A DNA stretch of 64,000 nucleotides from Kitasatospora sp. NBC_00458 (GCF_036013975.1 NZ_CP107904.1:1488001-1552000), one strand, 5' to 3'. Shown: positions 52,841-62,105, counted from the stretch's first letter. Notes: generated from the letters alone by a model not told the origin. Numbers and translations are program-made.

Positions 52841-52871
52841 CGTCCACCGCCCCCGCCGACAGGAGAGTTCC

Positions 52872-53789
52872 GTGCCCCCCGCCAGGATCGCAGTCGTGAC
52901 CGCCCGCGCCGCCGCCGAGTACGACGCCGACCTTCCGCTGATCGTCGACGCCCTGCGGGCCCGGGGCCTCACCGCCGAGGCGGTCGACTGGGACGCCGGG
53001 GACGCGGAGTGGGAGCGGTTCGACCTCGCGGTGATCCGCTCCACCTGGGACTACGCCGAGCGGATAGCGGACTTCCTCGCCTGGACGGACAAGGCCGCGT
53101 GCGGCACCCGGCTGCGGAACCCGGCGTCCGTGGTGCGCTGGAACAGCGACAAGCGCTACCTGGCGGAACTCGCCGGACACGGCGTCCCCGTCGTGCCCAC
53201 CCGCTTCCTCGAACCGGGCGGGCCGTGCGACGAGGCGGACTTCGACCTGCCCGGCGGCGTCGTGGTCAAGCCCGCCGTCTCCGCGGGCTCCCGGGACACC
53301 GCACGCTACGAACCCGGCCGGACCGCCGACGCCCTGCGCCACGCACGCCTGCTGCTCGACCAGGACCGCACCGTGATGGTCCAGCCCTACCTCCGGCGCG
53401 TGGTGGAGGGCGAACGCGCACTGGTCTTCGTCGCCGGCGCCTTCAGCCACGCCATCCGCAAGGGCCCGGTCCTGACCGAGCCCGGAGTGATCGACAACCT
53501 CCGGGTGGCCCACCCGGGGGTGACCGCCCACGACCCGACCGAGGCGGAGCTCCGCACCGCCCGCGCGGCCCTCGCCGCCGTCCCCGGCACCGAGCCGCTG
53601 CTGTTCGCACGGGTGGACCTGGCGCTGGACGACGCCGGGGAACCGGTGGTCATGGAGCTGGAACTGATCGAGCCGAACCTGTTCCTCGCCCACAACCCGC
53701 AGGGGCTGGAACGTTTCGCCACCGCCGTCGCCGCCCTCGCCACCGAGGCGGGCGGGACGGACGGGACCGGCCGAGCGGGCGGAGCCTAG
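52872..53789 (+). CDS. ATP-grasp domain-containing protein
   Basis: The 305-residue protein has the ATP-grasp layout: an N-terminal fold with DLAVIRSTWDYAERIADFLAW, a central lysine-bearing strand GGVVVKPAVSAGSRDT (about residues 135-150), and the Mg2+-binding FARVDLALDDAGEPVVMELELIEPNLF (about 236-262). The D/E/N residues of the last segment coordinate ATP-bound metals. It resembles the group that includes the D-cycloserine ligase DcsG and RimK-like ligases, so it probably joins a carboxylate to an amine. GTG 52872 follows AGGAG. It stands alone; the substrate is unknown. Confidence 0.9.
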   Translation: MPPARIAVVTARAAAEYDADLPLIVDALRARGLTAEAVDWDAGDAEWERFDLAVIRSTWDYAERIADFLAWTDKAACGTRLRNPASVVRWNSDKRYLAELAGHGVPVVPTRFLEPGGPCDEADFDLPGGVVVKPAVSAGSRDTARYEPGRTADALRHARLLLDQDRTVMVQPYLRRVVEGERALVFVAGAFSHAIRKGPVLTEPGVIDNLRVAHPGVTAHDPTEAELRTARAALAAVPGTEPLLFARVDLALDDAGEPVVMELELIEPNLFLAHNPQGLERFATAVAALATEAGGTDGTGRAGGA

Positions 53790-53831
53790 GGGCACCGGAC
53801 GGACCGGGGGCGTCCGGACCGGCTGTCGGCC

Positions 53832-53875
53832 GGCAGCCGCCCGTCAGCCGCCCGTCAGCCGCCCGTCAGCCGCGC
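53832..53875. repeat. 11-bp tandem repeat, four units, at the end of the Lrp gene
   Basis: The unit gtcagccgccc recurs at 11-bp spacing from 53832 to 53875, with one change in the first and last units. The last unit contains the Lrp-gene stop. Each earlier unit carries a minus-strand TGA (tca), so slippage would not extend the protein far. Confidence 0.75.
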
Positions 53876-54849
53876 AGGGTGGCGGCTGCCTTGTAGGTGC
53901 GCAGGACCGGTGCGGTCTCGATCCGCGCGATCGCGTCGAGGGCGACACGGCGGGTCAGGTAGCGGTGCAGCGCCTCGGCGTCGGCGCACAGCGCGTGCGC
54001 GACCAGGTTCGTGGGGCCGGTGGTGGCCGCCACGACGGCCAGTTCGTGGTGGGTCGCCAGCGTGGTGGCCACCTCGTCGAGGCGGCTGGGAGCCACCTGC
54101 ATCCAGAGCAGCGCGGACACGGTGGCGCCGAGGACCGCCGGTTCGATGTCGACGTCGAAGAACAGCGCACCACGCGAACGCAGTTCGGCCAGACGGCGGG
54201 TGACCGTCGCGGGCGTGGAGCCGACCGCGGCGGCCAGCTCCGCGTACCCGAGCCGGGCGTCCTCGCGCAGGGCCGCCAGCAGGCGCCGGTCCGCCCCGGT
54301 GAGCGTGTACGGGGCGTCCTCCTCGGCGCGGACCCGGGGACCGTGGGCTCGCAGCCGGGCCTCCTGCGCGGGCGTGAGCACGTCCACCCGGCCCCGCCAC
54401 GCGGTGGGGCCGCCCAGGTAGGTGTGCAGCAGGTAGTGCGCGGACACCCCCGTGATCCCGGCGGTGCGCGGGATGTCGCGCAGCAGGAGGGAGTGCGCGT
54501 CCGGACCGCTGGGCGCGGTGTGGATGATCGCGACGATCTCCGTGCCGCCGGAGGTCAGCCGGACCCACGACGTGTCCGGGCGTCTGGCCAGCGCGGCCGC
54601 GATGTCGTGCGCGGTCCGCGTGGCGGCGGTCAGCCGGACGAACCACTGGTGGGTGCCGGAGCTCCGCGGGTCCGGCAGTGCGACCACCCGCAGCCCGCCC
54701 TCCGCCTGGAGGCGGCGGTAGCGGCGCACGACGGTCTGGGGCGAGGAGCCGAGGACATCGGCGATGAGGGTGAACGGGGCCCGGGCGTCCACCTGGAGGG
54801 CGTGGATCAGGCCCCGGTCGAGAGCGTCCGGTTCGAGCACATCCCTCAA
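53866..54849 (-). CDS. Lrp/AsnC-family regulator with two tandem modules
   Basis: The 327-residue protein contains two AsnC-type helix-turn-helix segments. The first (DALDRGLIHALQVDARAPFTLIADVLGSSPQTVVRRYRRL) is near the N-terminus and the second (DRRLLAALREDARLGYAELAAAVGSTPATVTRRLAEL) near residue 180. Each is followed by a ligand-binding RAM-like part. Double-length Lrp proteins are common in Streptomyces and often sense amino acids. TTG 54849 has GGAG 9 nt upstream; GTG 54840 is an alternative. It is divergent from a DHA2 exporter, which it probably regulates. Confidence 0.91.
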   Translation of the reverse strand: MRDVLEPDALDRGLIHALQVDARAPFTLIADVLGSSPQTVVRRYRRLQAEGGLRVVALPDPRSSGTHQWFVRLTAATRTAHDIAAALARRPDTSWVRLTSGGTEIVAIIHTAPSGPDAHSLLLRDIPRTAGITGVSAHYLLHTYLGGPTAWRGRVDVLTPAQEARLRAHGPRVRAEEDAPYTLTGADRRLLAALREDARLGYAELAAAVGSTPATVTRRLAELRSRGALFFDVDIEPAVLGATVSALLWMQVAPSRLDEVATTLATHHELAVVAATTGPTNLVAHALCADAEALHRYLTRRVALDAIARIETAPVLRTYKAAATLRG

Positions 54850-55061
54850 AATAGCCGACTCCGATGGCGGAAATCACCGATCCGGCGGCCGGGAGTGGAG
54901 GCTGCTGCGGGCCCGGACCGAGGGTGGGGGCCGGGCAGGACGCCGGGGCCGACGGGCCTGACGGGCCTGACGGCCAGGCGGCCGGTCGGCCAGTCGGTCG
55001 GTCGTCTGACGCGTCCCGGGTCCGCCCGACACCACATCGACACCCTCGGGGGACCGACCTC

Positions 55062-56630
55062 ATGACCGAGCACTACAAGTCCGGCACGCCGACACCCACG
55101 CCCACACCCACGTCCACGGCCACGTCCACGGCCACGTCCACGGCCTCGCCCGCCGACACCGCCTCCGCCACCGCCGGGTACCCGCTGCGGTGGACCGCCC
55201 TGATCGCGCTGCTCACCGCCGAGGCGATGAACCTGCTCGACGCCACCGTCGTCCAGGTCGCCGGCCCCGCCGTCCACGCCGACCTCGGCGGCAGCGCCGC
55301 CACGATCCCCTGGTACAGCGCCGCCTACACCCTCGCCTTCGCGCTCGGCCTGCTCCCCGCCGCCCGCCTCGGTGACATCGCCGGACGCCGCCGGGTCTTC
55401 CGGATCGGCGTCACCGCCTTCGCGCTCGCCTCGCTGGCCTGTGCGCTCGCCCCCGACGCCGCCGCCCTCATCGGCCTGCGCGCGGTCCAGGGCGCGGCGG
55501 CCGCCCTGATCATCCCGCAGACCTTCGGGCTGATCCGCGCCATGTTCGACGGCGACGAACTGCCCAAGGCCCTGGGCACGATCGGCCCGGTCATGGGCCT
55601 CTCCGCGGTCCTCGGCCCGGTCGTGGGCGGCGTACTCACCCACGCCGACCTGTTCGGCAGCTCCTGGCGCGCCGTGTTCCTGGTCAACCTGCCGCTCGCG
55701 GCCGCCGTCCTGGCCATCGCGCCGCGCCTGCGCGAGGACCGGGCCCCCGAACGCCCCCGCCTCGATCCGGTCGGCACCGCCCTGGCGATGACGGGCACCG
55801 CCCTGCTGGTGTGCCCGCTCACCGCCGGCACCGGTGCGCCGACGGCCACGGCGTGGGCCGGCTCCGCACTCGGTGCGGCCGTCCTGCTCGGGTTCGCCGC
55901 CCACCAGCGCCGCGCGGCCGCCACCGGCCGCACCCCGCTGGTCGAGCCGTCCCTGCTGCGCGGCCGTGCGTTCCCCGCCGCGCTGATCACCTCCGCCCTG
56001 TTCTTCGCCGTCATGAACGGCGTCATGATCACCGTGGTGCTCCAGCTGGAGCTGGGCCTGCACACCAGCCCGCTCACCGCGGGCCTCACCGTGCTGCCGT
56101 GGTCCGCCGGGCTGGCCGCCGCCTCCTGGGCCGCCGGGAGCCGCCTCGTCCCCCGCTTCGACACCCGCGTCCTGCACGCCGGCACCGCCACGCTCGCCGT
56201 CGGTCTCGCCGCCGCCGTCCTCGCCTACCGGGCCGCACCCTCCGGCCACTACCCGGCGGGCCTCCCCGTCGCCCTCGGCCTCGCCGGCCTCGGCGCGGGA
56301 CTGTTCACCCCGCCGTTCTTCACCGCCGCGCTGCGCCGCGTCTCCCCGCAGGAGACCGGTTCGGCGGCCGGGCTCCTCAACGCCGCACAGCAGCTCGGCG
56401 GCACCCTCGGCGTCGCCGTCCTCGGCGGCGTGTACCTGGCCGGCGACCGCTCCGGGCGGGCCTCCGACCTCAGCGCCCGGTACGCGCTGGCCACCGCCGG
56501 GGCGCTGCTCCTCGCGACCGCGGCCGCAGCCCTGGTGATGACGGCACGCCGCCGCCCGGCGAGCACCGGCGACGCGTCCGCGGCAACCCCGCAGACCACC
56601 GGGGACGCCCCTGCCGTGTCCGTGAAATGA
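55062..56630 (+). CDS. MFS transporter, DHA2 family (14-helix drug exporter)
   Basis: The 522-residue protein has many transmembrane helices. DHA2 signatures are LDATVVQVAGPAVHADLGGSAATIPWYSAAYTLAFA, motif A RLGDIAGRRRVFRIG, and motif C LSAVLGPVVGGVL. An N-terminal tail of about 40 residues is Thr/Pro/Ser/Ala-rich, part of it encoded by a 12-bp DNA repeat (55109-55144, unit cacgtccacggc, three copies). ATG 55062 follows gggggaccgacctc. It probably exports a drug or amino-acid-like compound under the divergent Lrp regulator. No clear promoter is visible in 54850-55061. Confidence 0.92.
   Translation: MTEHYKSGTPTPTPTPTSTATSTATSTASPADTASATAGYPLRWTALIALLTAEAMNLLDATVVQVAGPAVHADLGGSAATIPWYSAAYTLAFALGLLPAARLGDIAGRRRVFRIGVTAFALASLACALAPDAAALIGLRAVQGAAAALIIPQTFGLIRAMFDGDELPKALGTIGPVMGLSAVLGPVVGGVLTHADLFGSSWRAVFLVNLPLAAAVLAIAPRLREDRAPERPRLDPVGTALAMTGTALLVCPLTAGTGAPTATAWAGSALGAAVLLGFAAHQRRAAATGRTPLVEPSLLRGRAFPAALITSALFFAVMNGVMITVVLQLELGLHTSPLTAGLTVLPWSAGLAAASWAAGSRLVPRFDTRVLHAGTATLAVGLAAAVLAYRAAPSGHYPAGLPVALGLAGLGAGLFTPPFFTAALRRVSPQETGSAAGLLNAAQQLGGTLGVAVLGGVYLAGDRSGRASDLSARYALATAGALLLATAAAALVMTARRRPASTGDASAATPQTTGDAPAVSVK
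55109..55144 (+). repeat. 12-bp in-frame tandem repeat, three exact units
   Basis: cacgtccacggc is repeated exactly three times and encodes a TSTA-type tail at the start of the DHA2 exporter. It is preceded by a related ccgacacccacg-type run. Confidence 0.85.
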
Positions 56631-56792
56631 CCGGTCCTCAACGAGACCGGCCCCGCCACCCCCGGTACGCCGTCACACACCGAGCCCGTGCAGTGGACCC
56701 TCGACCAGCGGCCGGCCGTGCACGAGGTCATCGGCCGGCCGCTCCGCAGCTACGACGACTGGGCCCGGGAGAACGTCGACCGCTTCCGCTGA
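56631..56792 (+). pseudogene. Possible 3' remnant of an oxidoreductase gene
   Basis: Directly after the exporter stop, the same frame stays open for 53 codons and ends RPAVHEVIGRPLRSYDDWA, then RENVDRFR and a stop. The ending resembles the C-terminus of NmrA/SDR_a5 proteins (GRPxRSYxDWARE type). There is no start codon or upstream part, so it is at most a fragment. It may be chance in GC-rich DNA. Confidence 0.35.
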
Positions 56793-56829
56793 GCCGCCCG
56801 GGCCCCGGGCCCGGGCGGCTCAGATCAGG

Positions 56830-57843
56830 TCAGGTCAGGTCGAAGACCAGGCGGGCGGAGACCTTGCCGGAGAGGACCTCGTCGAAGCAGGCGTTGACGT
56901 CGTCGAGCCTGCGGGTCTCGCGGATGACGCGGGTGCGGCCGAGTGCGTGGAGGCGGAAGACCTCGGCGAGGTCCTCGCGGGTGCCCACGATCGATCCGAT
57001 CACCTTCGTGCCGTTCAGGACGGTGTCGAAGACGGGCAGTTCGAGCCTGCCCTCGGCGGGGAGGGCGACCAGGACGAGCGTGCCGCCGCGGCGCAGCGCA
57101 CCGTAGGCGGCCTGGAAGGAGGCGTTGCTGACGGCGAGGGCGACGGCCGCGTGGGCGCCGCCGAGCTTCTGCACCTCGGCGGCGACGTCCTGGGTGCGGG
57201 CGTCGAGGACGTGGTCGGCGCCCAGTTCGCGGGCCAGGGCGAGCTTGTCGTCGGTGACGTCGACGGCGATGGTCTCGGCGCCGCTGATCCGCGCGTACTG
57301 GAGGGCGAGGTGGCCGAGGCCGCCGATGCCGGAGACGAGGACGCGGGTGCCAGGCCGGGCGCCGGAGACCTTGAGCGCCTTGTAGGTGGTGACACCGGCG
57401 CAGGAGAGCGGCGCGGCGTCCAGCGGGTCGATGCCGTCGGGGACGGGCACGACGTAGTCGCCGTGGGCGAGGGCGTGTTCGGCGTAGGCGCCGTCGACGG
57501 AGTAGCCGCTGTTGTGCTGGTGCAGGCAGAGCGTCTCCCAGCCGGACACGCACTGGTCGCAGCGTCCGCAGGCGTCCGCCAGCCACGGGATGGCGACCCG
57601 CTCGCCGACCCTGACGTGCCGGACCTCGGCACCGGCGGCCTCGACGATGCCGACGCCCTCGTGGCCGGGCACGAACGGCGGGGTGGGCTTGACCGGCCAG
57701 TCGCCGTGCGCGGCGTGGATGTCGGTGTGGCAGAGCCCCGAGGCCTCCAGTCGGACCCGGACCTGGTGCGGCGCCGGCTCGGGGACGGGGCGGTCCTCGA
57801 TCACGAGCGGCTGGGTGAAGTCGTGGACGACGGCGGCCTTCAT
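56830..57843 (-). CDS. adhP: Zinc-dependent alcohol dehydrogenase (AdhP type)
   Basis: The 337-residue enzyme oxidises primary alcohols such as ethanol with NAD+. Catalytic zinc ligands are C37/H38-type residues in LCHTDIH and the H/E pair in PGHEGVGIV. The structural zinc cysteines are in ACGRCDQCVSGWETLC. The cofactor fold is GIGGLGHLA. The whole sequence follows the AdhP subgroup (SGYSVDGAYAEHALA, PLSCAGVTTYKALK). The C-terminus ends SGKVSARLVFDL. GGCAGGAG precedes the ATG. It is transcribed alone. Confidence 0.95.
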   Translation of the reverse strand: MKAAVVHDFTQPLVIEDRPVPEPAPHQVRVRLEASGLCHTDIHAAHGDWPVKPTPPFVPGHEGVGIVEAAGAEVRHVRVGERVAIPWLADACGRCDQCVSGWETLCLHQHNSGYSVDGAYAEHALAHGDYVVPVPDGIDPLDAAPLSCAGVTTYKALKVSGARPGTRVLVSGIGGLGHLALQYARISGAETIAVDVTDDKLALARELGADHVLDARTQDVAAEVQKLGGAHAAVALAVSNASFQAAYGALRRGGTLVLVALPAEGRLELPVFDTVLNGTKVIGSIVGTREDLAEVFRLHALGRTRVIRETRRLDDVNACFDEVLSGKVSARLVFDLT

Positions 57844-58167
57844 CTCTGTGCTCCTGCCCTTCGCGGTGCGTTCGGCGGACGGGTCCGGGCGGCCCCGGCC
57901 CCGTCCACCTCCATCCCACGCCCGTGGCCCGGCGCGCGACAGGGCCGGAGGGGCGGTCCGGCCGGGCCGATGGTCCTGGCCGCACCGGGCCCTCCGGACC
58001 GTTTCGCACCAGTGTCGCCCGAATGCGCCCGCCCGGCACCCCGTGCGGGCCGGTACCGCCGGGCAGCGCCCGGCGCCGACCCGGGGCGTGTCACCCGGCC
58101 GGCCGGGCCGCCGCGGCCGGGCCGGGTCGCACCTCCGCGTCGCGCCCTCGCCGCGGCCGGCCCCTGG
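57844..58167. other. Gap upstream of adhP without a gene
   Basis: This 324-bp stretch should hold the adhP promoter and the 3' end of the ABC operon transcript. I find no protein-like frame and no convincing -35/-10 pair. Short ggccgg/ccggcc words are frequent. Confidence 0.5.
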
Positions 58168-59004
58168 TCACACGTCCCGGCGGCGAACCACCGCGACGGT
58201 GACCACCGCGGAGACCAGCGCCCAGGCCGCGAGCGCGATCCAGGCGCCGGGCACGGTGGGCGGGTACTCCCCCAGCGTGGCCGTGGTGTGGGGGTTGAGG
58301 GCGAGCCGGGACTCGGCCGCGAGCGGCAGGTGGTTGCCGATCTCCTTGAGCCAGCGGTAGCGCTCCCCGCCGAAAACCATCGGCAGGACGAAGAGCAGTC
58401 CGACCACGCCGACGATCGAGGCGGTGGCATGCCGCAGCACGGCGCCGAACGCCATGCCGACCAGCGCGCAGACCGGCACTCCCAGCGCATAGCCGGCGAC
58501 CGCCCGCAGGCAGCCCTCGTCGGAGAGGGAGAGTCCGATGCCCCGGGAGGCCAGCATGGCGTTGGTGGTCAGGAAGGACGTCAGCGAGACGGCGGTGCCG
58601 AGCACCAGGCAGACCATCGTGACCAGGACGACCTTGGCGGTGACCACCCCGCGCCGGTCAGGGACGGCGGCGAAGGTGGTGCGGACCATGCCGGTCGCGT
58701 ACTCGCCGAACACCGTGATCGCCCCGAAGCAGGCGGCGGCCAGTCCCATGACGGAGGCGGCGATGCTGCCCAGCCCGTGCCAGAGCGGGTCGTAGGAGTA
58801 GGGGGGCATGCCAGGCGCCTGGGCCGGCGGGTGGTCGATGTAGGGGAGGTCGGTGCGGACGGCGTTGATGTTGATCGCGAGGGCGACAAGGGCGCTCAGC
58901 GCGAGCATCCAGTACGTCGACCGGAGCGAGCGGGTCTTGATCCACTCGGCGGCGAGCAGGTCGGTGAACCTCGGACGGGTGTCGGGCAGGGCTGCGGCGG
59001 TCAT
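58168..59004 (-). CDS. ABC-2 type transporter permease
   Basis: The 278-residue membrane protein has six predicted helices. It begins FTDLLAAEWIKTRSLRSTYWMLALSALVALA, the usual start of actinobacterial ABC-2 permeases, and continues with VFGEYATGMVRTTFAAVPDRRGVVTAK, a highly characteristic loop. Helices in the second half include YALGVPVCALVGMAFGAVL and SIVGVVGLLFVLPMVFGG. It pairs with the ATPase immediately upstream (4-bp overlap). The exported compound is unknown; a divergent two-component system probably controls it. Confidence 0.92.
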   Translation of the reverse strand: MTAAALPDTRPRFTDLLAAEWIKTRSLRSTYWMLALSALVALAININAVRTDLPYIDHPPAQAPGMPPYSYDPLWHGLGSIAASVMGLAAACFGAITVFGEYATGMVRTTFAAVPDRRGVVTAKVVLVTMVCLVLGTAVSLTSFLTTNAMLASRGIGLSLSDEGCLRAVAGYALGVPVCALVGMAFGAVLRHATASIVGVVGLLFVLPMVFGGERYRWLKEIGNHLPLAAESRLALNPHTTATLGEYPPTVPGAWIALAAWALVSAVVTVAVVRRRDV

Positions 59005-59912
59005 CGGGCTCCTCCGGTGCGGTGGTCGGCGTGGTCGGCGGTCAGGGCCATGAACGCGGACTCCAGGGACGCGGTGCGGTCCGCGAGCTGGTGGAGGACG
59101 ACACCGTGGCGGTGGGCCAGTTCGCCGATCCGGGCGGCCGGCAGGCCACTGACCTCCAGGGCGGCGCCGTCCGCCGGCCTGACGGTGCCCCCGGCCCCGG
59201 CGAGCACCGGCGCCAGCGCGCCGGCGTCGGGCGTGCGAACCGTGACGGCGGAGCCGGCGTGCCGGGCCGCGAAGGCGGCGAGGCTCTCGTCGGCGATCAG
59301 CCGCCCCCGGCCGATCACCACGATCCGCTCGGCGGTGTGCTCCATCTCGGCCATCAGGTGACTGGAGACGAACACCGTCCGCCCCTCACCGGCCAGTCGG
59401 CGGAACAGGCCGCGCACCCAGTGCACGCCCTCCGGGTCCAGGCCGTTGAGCGGCTCGTCGAAGAGCAGCACGGGCGGGTCCCCCAGCAGGGCGCCGGCGA
59501 TGCCGAGGCGCTGCTTCATGCCGAGCGAGAAGCCGCCGATCCGCCGCCCGGCCGCCGAGCCGAGCCCGACCTCGTGCAGCACCTCCTCCACACGGGTGGC
59601 GGGCAGGGCGTTCGCCCGGGCCAGCGCCCACAGGTGGGCCCGGGCGCTGCGCCCGCCGTGCACGTCCTGGGCGTCCAGCAGCGCGCCGACGTGGCGCAGC
59701 CCGCGCGGACGGCCGGCGAACGGGGTGCCGTCCACGGTGACGGTGCCACCGGTGGGCGCCACCAGGCCGAGGATCATCCGGAGGGTGGTGGACTTGCCGG
59801 CGCCGTTGGGGCCGAGGAAGCCGGTGACCCGGCCCGGCTCCACCGTGAAGGTCAGGTCGTCGACGGCGGTGGTCCCGTCGTACCGCTTGCTCAGTCGGGT
59901 TGTCTCGATCAC
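59001..59912 (-). CDS. ABC transporter ATP-binding protein (DrrA/CcmA type)
   Basis: The 303-residue ATPase has Walker A GPNGAGKST (about residues 35-43), the Q-loop after it, the signature FSLGMKQRLGIA, Walker B VLLFDEPLNGLDPEG, and the H-loop VSSHLMAEME. A C-terminal 80-residue domain follows, as in multidrug/antibiotic exporters. It forms a translationally coupled pair with the permease and is divergent from a sensor kinase over about 130 bp. Such modules often give resistance to antibiotics or cell-envelope stress. Confidence 0.94.
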   Translation of the reverse strand: MIETTRLSKRYDGTTAVDDLTFTVEPGRVTGFLGPNGAGKSTTLRMILGLVAPTGGTVTVDGTPFAGRPRGLRHVGALLDAQDVHGGRSARAHLWALARANALPATRVEEVLHEVGLGSAAGRRIGGFSLGMKQRLGIAGALLGDPPVLLFDEPLNGLDPEGVHWVRGLFRRLAGEGRTVFVSSHLMAEMEHTAERIVVIGRGRLIADESLAAFAARHAGSAVTVRTPDAGALAPVLAGAGGTVRPADGAALEVSGLPAARIGELAHRHGVVLHQLADRTASLESAFMALTADHADHRTGGAR

Positions 59913-60045
59913 GGGGACAACCCTGCCGAGGGCGGGCGGCCCGCCGCATCGGCCCGCCGGCGAAACCCTCGGGCGCCGTACCCGCCCCCGGGCTTAGGCC
60001 CGCGGGCCGATGGCGGCCCGGCAGGCCGCGGCTAGGATCGGCCGG

Positions 60046-61248
60046 GTGATCATGATCCAGACTCCGCCGCCGCTCAGGAGAGTGCCGCCCGCCGTGTGGG
60101 TGGGCGGCGGCTGGCTGACCGTCATCCTCGTCCGCTCGCTGCAGCGGCCGGACGAGCTGCGGCGGCTGTTCCGCTACCACGGCAACATCGAGGACGCACC
60201 GCTGGCGGTCGCCGCCGTGGTGACGACTCTGGTCGCGCTGCTGCTGACGCGGCTGCCGGTGGCGGCCGTCGCGGTGGCGCTCGCCGGCGGTGTGTTCTCG
60301 CTCGGGATGGACGTGCAGGCGACGCCCGTCGTGCTCTTCCTGCTGGCCGACCTGCTGGTCGGGTACACGGCGGCGACCCGGCCCCGCGCGGTCTCCGCCC
60401 TGGCCGCCGCGCTGCCGACCGCCGTGGTCGCCGCCGAGACGGGCTGGCGGCTGGCCTCCGGCTACGGCGTGAACTTCTCGGTGCAGGCCGCGCTGCTGTC
60501 GACGGTGGCGATCGCCTGGCTGGTCGGACACACCGTCCACCAGGGCCGGGCGCACACGGCGGCCGTTCGCGCCCAGGCGACCCGGCAGGCGGTCACCGAC
60601 GAGCGGCTCCGGATCGCGCGCGAGCTGCACGACGTGGTCGCGCACCACATCGGCATCATCGCCATCCAGGCCGGGGTGGGCAGCCGGGTGATGGACACCC
60701 AGCCCGCCGAGACCCGCAAGGCCCTGGACGCCATCGAGTCCACCAGCCGGGAGACCCTGGCCGGTCTCCGGCGGATGCTCGGCGCGCTGCGCCAGGGCGC
60801 CGGGGAGGCGGCGCAGCTCGGCCCGGCTCCCGGGCTGGACGAGCTCGACGGGCTGGTGGCACGGACGGCGGCGGCCGGTGTCCGGGTCGACCTGCGACGC
60901 GGCGGGGAGCCGCGCGAGCTGCCGGCCGACGTCGACCTGGCCGCGTTCCGGATCGTCCAGGAGGCGGTGACCAACGTGGTGCGGCACTCCGGCACCCGGG
61001 ACTGCAGCGTGACGGTCGACTACCGGACGGGTGAACTCGTGCTCTCCGTCGTCGATTTGGGATGCGGATCGGAGTCGGGGGCGGGGTCCGGGGCGGGGTC
61101 CGGGGCGGGGATTCACGACGGCTTCGGGCTGACCGGGATGCGGGAGCGGGTCGGCCTGCTGGGCGGCGAGTTCAGCGCCGGGCCGCGCCCCGGGGGCGGC
61201 TACCGGGTGGCCGCGCGGCTGCCCCTCCCCGTGGAGGTCGCCCGGTGA
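60046..61248 (+). CDS. NarL-type sensor histidine kinase
   Basis: The 400-residue membrane kinase has about five helices in residues 10-165, with no large external domain. A HisKA_3 dimerisation segment follows with the phosphoacceptor histidine in RIARELHDVVAHHIG, then a HATPase domain (IVQEAVTNVVRHSG N-box, GLTGMRERVGLLGG lid). Between the ATPase motifs a Ser/Gly/Ala repeat (SGAGSGAGSGAG) is encoded by a 12-bp DNA repeat at about 61075-61110. GTG 60046 is close after TAGGAT (60033-60038), a -10-like box, so the mRNA may be leaderless; ATG 60052 is an alternative. Its stop overlaps the response regulator start. Confidence 0.92.
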   Translation: MIMIQTPPPLRRVPPAVWVGGGWLTVILVRSLQRPDELRRLFRYHGNIEDAPLAVAAVVTTLVALLLTRLPVAAVAVALAGGVFSLGMDVQATPVVLFLLADLLVGYTAATRPRAVSALAAALPTAVVAAETGWRLASGYGVNFSVQAALLSTVAIAWLVGHTVHQGRAHTAAVRAQATRQAVTDERLRIARELHDVVAHHIGIIAIQAGVGSRVMDTQPAETRKALDAIESTSRETLAGLRRMLGALRQGAGEAAQLGPAPGLDELDGLVARTAAAGVRVDLRRGGEPRELPADVDLAAFRIVQEAVTNVVRHSGTRDCSVTVDYRTGELVLSVVDLGCGSESGAGSGAGSGAGIHDGFGLTGMRERVGLLGGEFSAGPRPGGGYRVAARLPLPVEVAR

Positions 61249-61940
61249 TCCGGGTCGTGCTGGTCGACGACCAGCCGCTGATCCGCACCGGTCTGCGGGT
61301 GCTCATCGCCGACACGCCCGATCTGGAGGTCGTCGGCGAGGCGTCCGGCGGGGAGGAGGCCGTCGAACTGGTCCGCGCCGTACGGCCGGACGTCGCGGTG
61401 ATGGACATCCGGATGCCGGGAACGGACGGCATCGAGGCGACCCGCCGGATCACCGCAGACCGGTCGGCGCGGACCCGTGTACTGGTGCTGACCACCTTCG
61501 ACGACGACGAGTACGTCTACGGCGCGCTGCGCGCCGGGGCGAGTGGCTTCCTGGTCAAGGACATGGCGCTGGAGACCATCCTGGACGGGATCCGGGTGGT
61601 CGCGGCGGGGGACGCGCTGCTGGCCCCCGGCGTGACGCGCCGACTGGTCGCGGAGTTCGCCGCCCGTCCTCCGGAGCCGGCCCGCGCCGACCGCGGCTCC
61701 GTACCCGGGTCCGACCCTGCGGCCGGGCTGGCCGCGGCGGGCGTCACCGAGCGGGAACGCGAGGTGCTGACGCTGGTCGGACGCGGCCTGTCCAACGCCG
61801 AGATCGCCCAGGAGCTGGTCATCAGCACGGCCACGGCGAAGGCGCACGTGGCACGGCTGTTCACCCGGCTGGGCACTCGCGACCGGGTCGGGCTGGTGAT
61901 CTGCGCCTACGACTTCGGCCTGGTATCGCCGCCCGGCTGA
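61245..61940 (+). CDS. NarL/FixJ-family response regulator
   Basis: The 231-residue regulator has a receiver domain (residues 1-120). The acidic pair is in VVLVDDQPLIRTG, the phosphoacceptor aspartate is D53-54 in VAVMDIRMPGTDG, and the lysine is in GFLVKDM. A LuxR-type helix-turn-helix follows at about 165-225 (LTEREREVLTLVGRGLSNAEIAQEL-like, here VTEREREVLTLV, then STATAKAHVARLFTRLGTRDR). GTG 61245 overlaps the kinase stop (GTGA). It probably activates the divergent ABC exporter. Confidence 0.95.
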   Translation: MIRVVLVDDQPLIRTGLRVLIADTPDLEVVGEASGGEEAVELVRAVRPDVAVMDIRMPGTDGIEATRRITADRSARTRVLVLTTFDDDEYVYGALRAGASGFLVKDMALETILDGIRVVAAGDALLAPGVTRRLVAEFAARPPEPARADRGSVPGSDPAAGLAAAGVTEREREVLTLVGRGLSNAEIAQELVISTATAKAHVARLFTRLGTRDRVGLVICAYDFGLVSPPG

Positions 61941-61952
61941 CGATGTCGGGGC

Positions 61953-61991
61953 GGCGGCGTCGGTTGGCGGCGTCGGTTGGCGGCCTCCGTT
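61953..61991. repeat. 13-bp tandem repeat, about three units
   Basis: ggcggcgtcggtt occurs at 61953-61965 and 61966-61978, with a variant at 61979-61991. It lies just after the response regulator stop, in DNA without a gene. Confidence 0.75.
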
Positions 61992-62072
61992 GCGGTGGCA
62001 CACCACCAGTGGCGCACCACCGTGGCCGGACAGCGCGGTCGGCCCGTCGCCGCGTCCGGGGCCGGTACACCC

Positions 62073-62105
62073 GAAGGTCGTTCCAGAAGGTCCGGAACGA
62101 CCTTC
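62073..62105. terminator. 12-bp perfect hairpin between convergent genes
   Basis: Arms GAAGGTCGTTCC (62073-62084) and its exact complement (62094-62105) enclose agaaggtcc. The right arm runs into the XRE stop codon (62104-62106). It is probably a bidirectional terminator for the two-component operon and the XRE gene. Confidence 0.8.
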
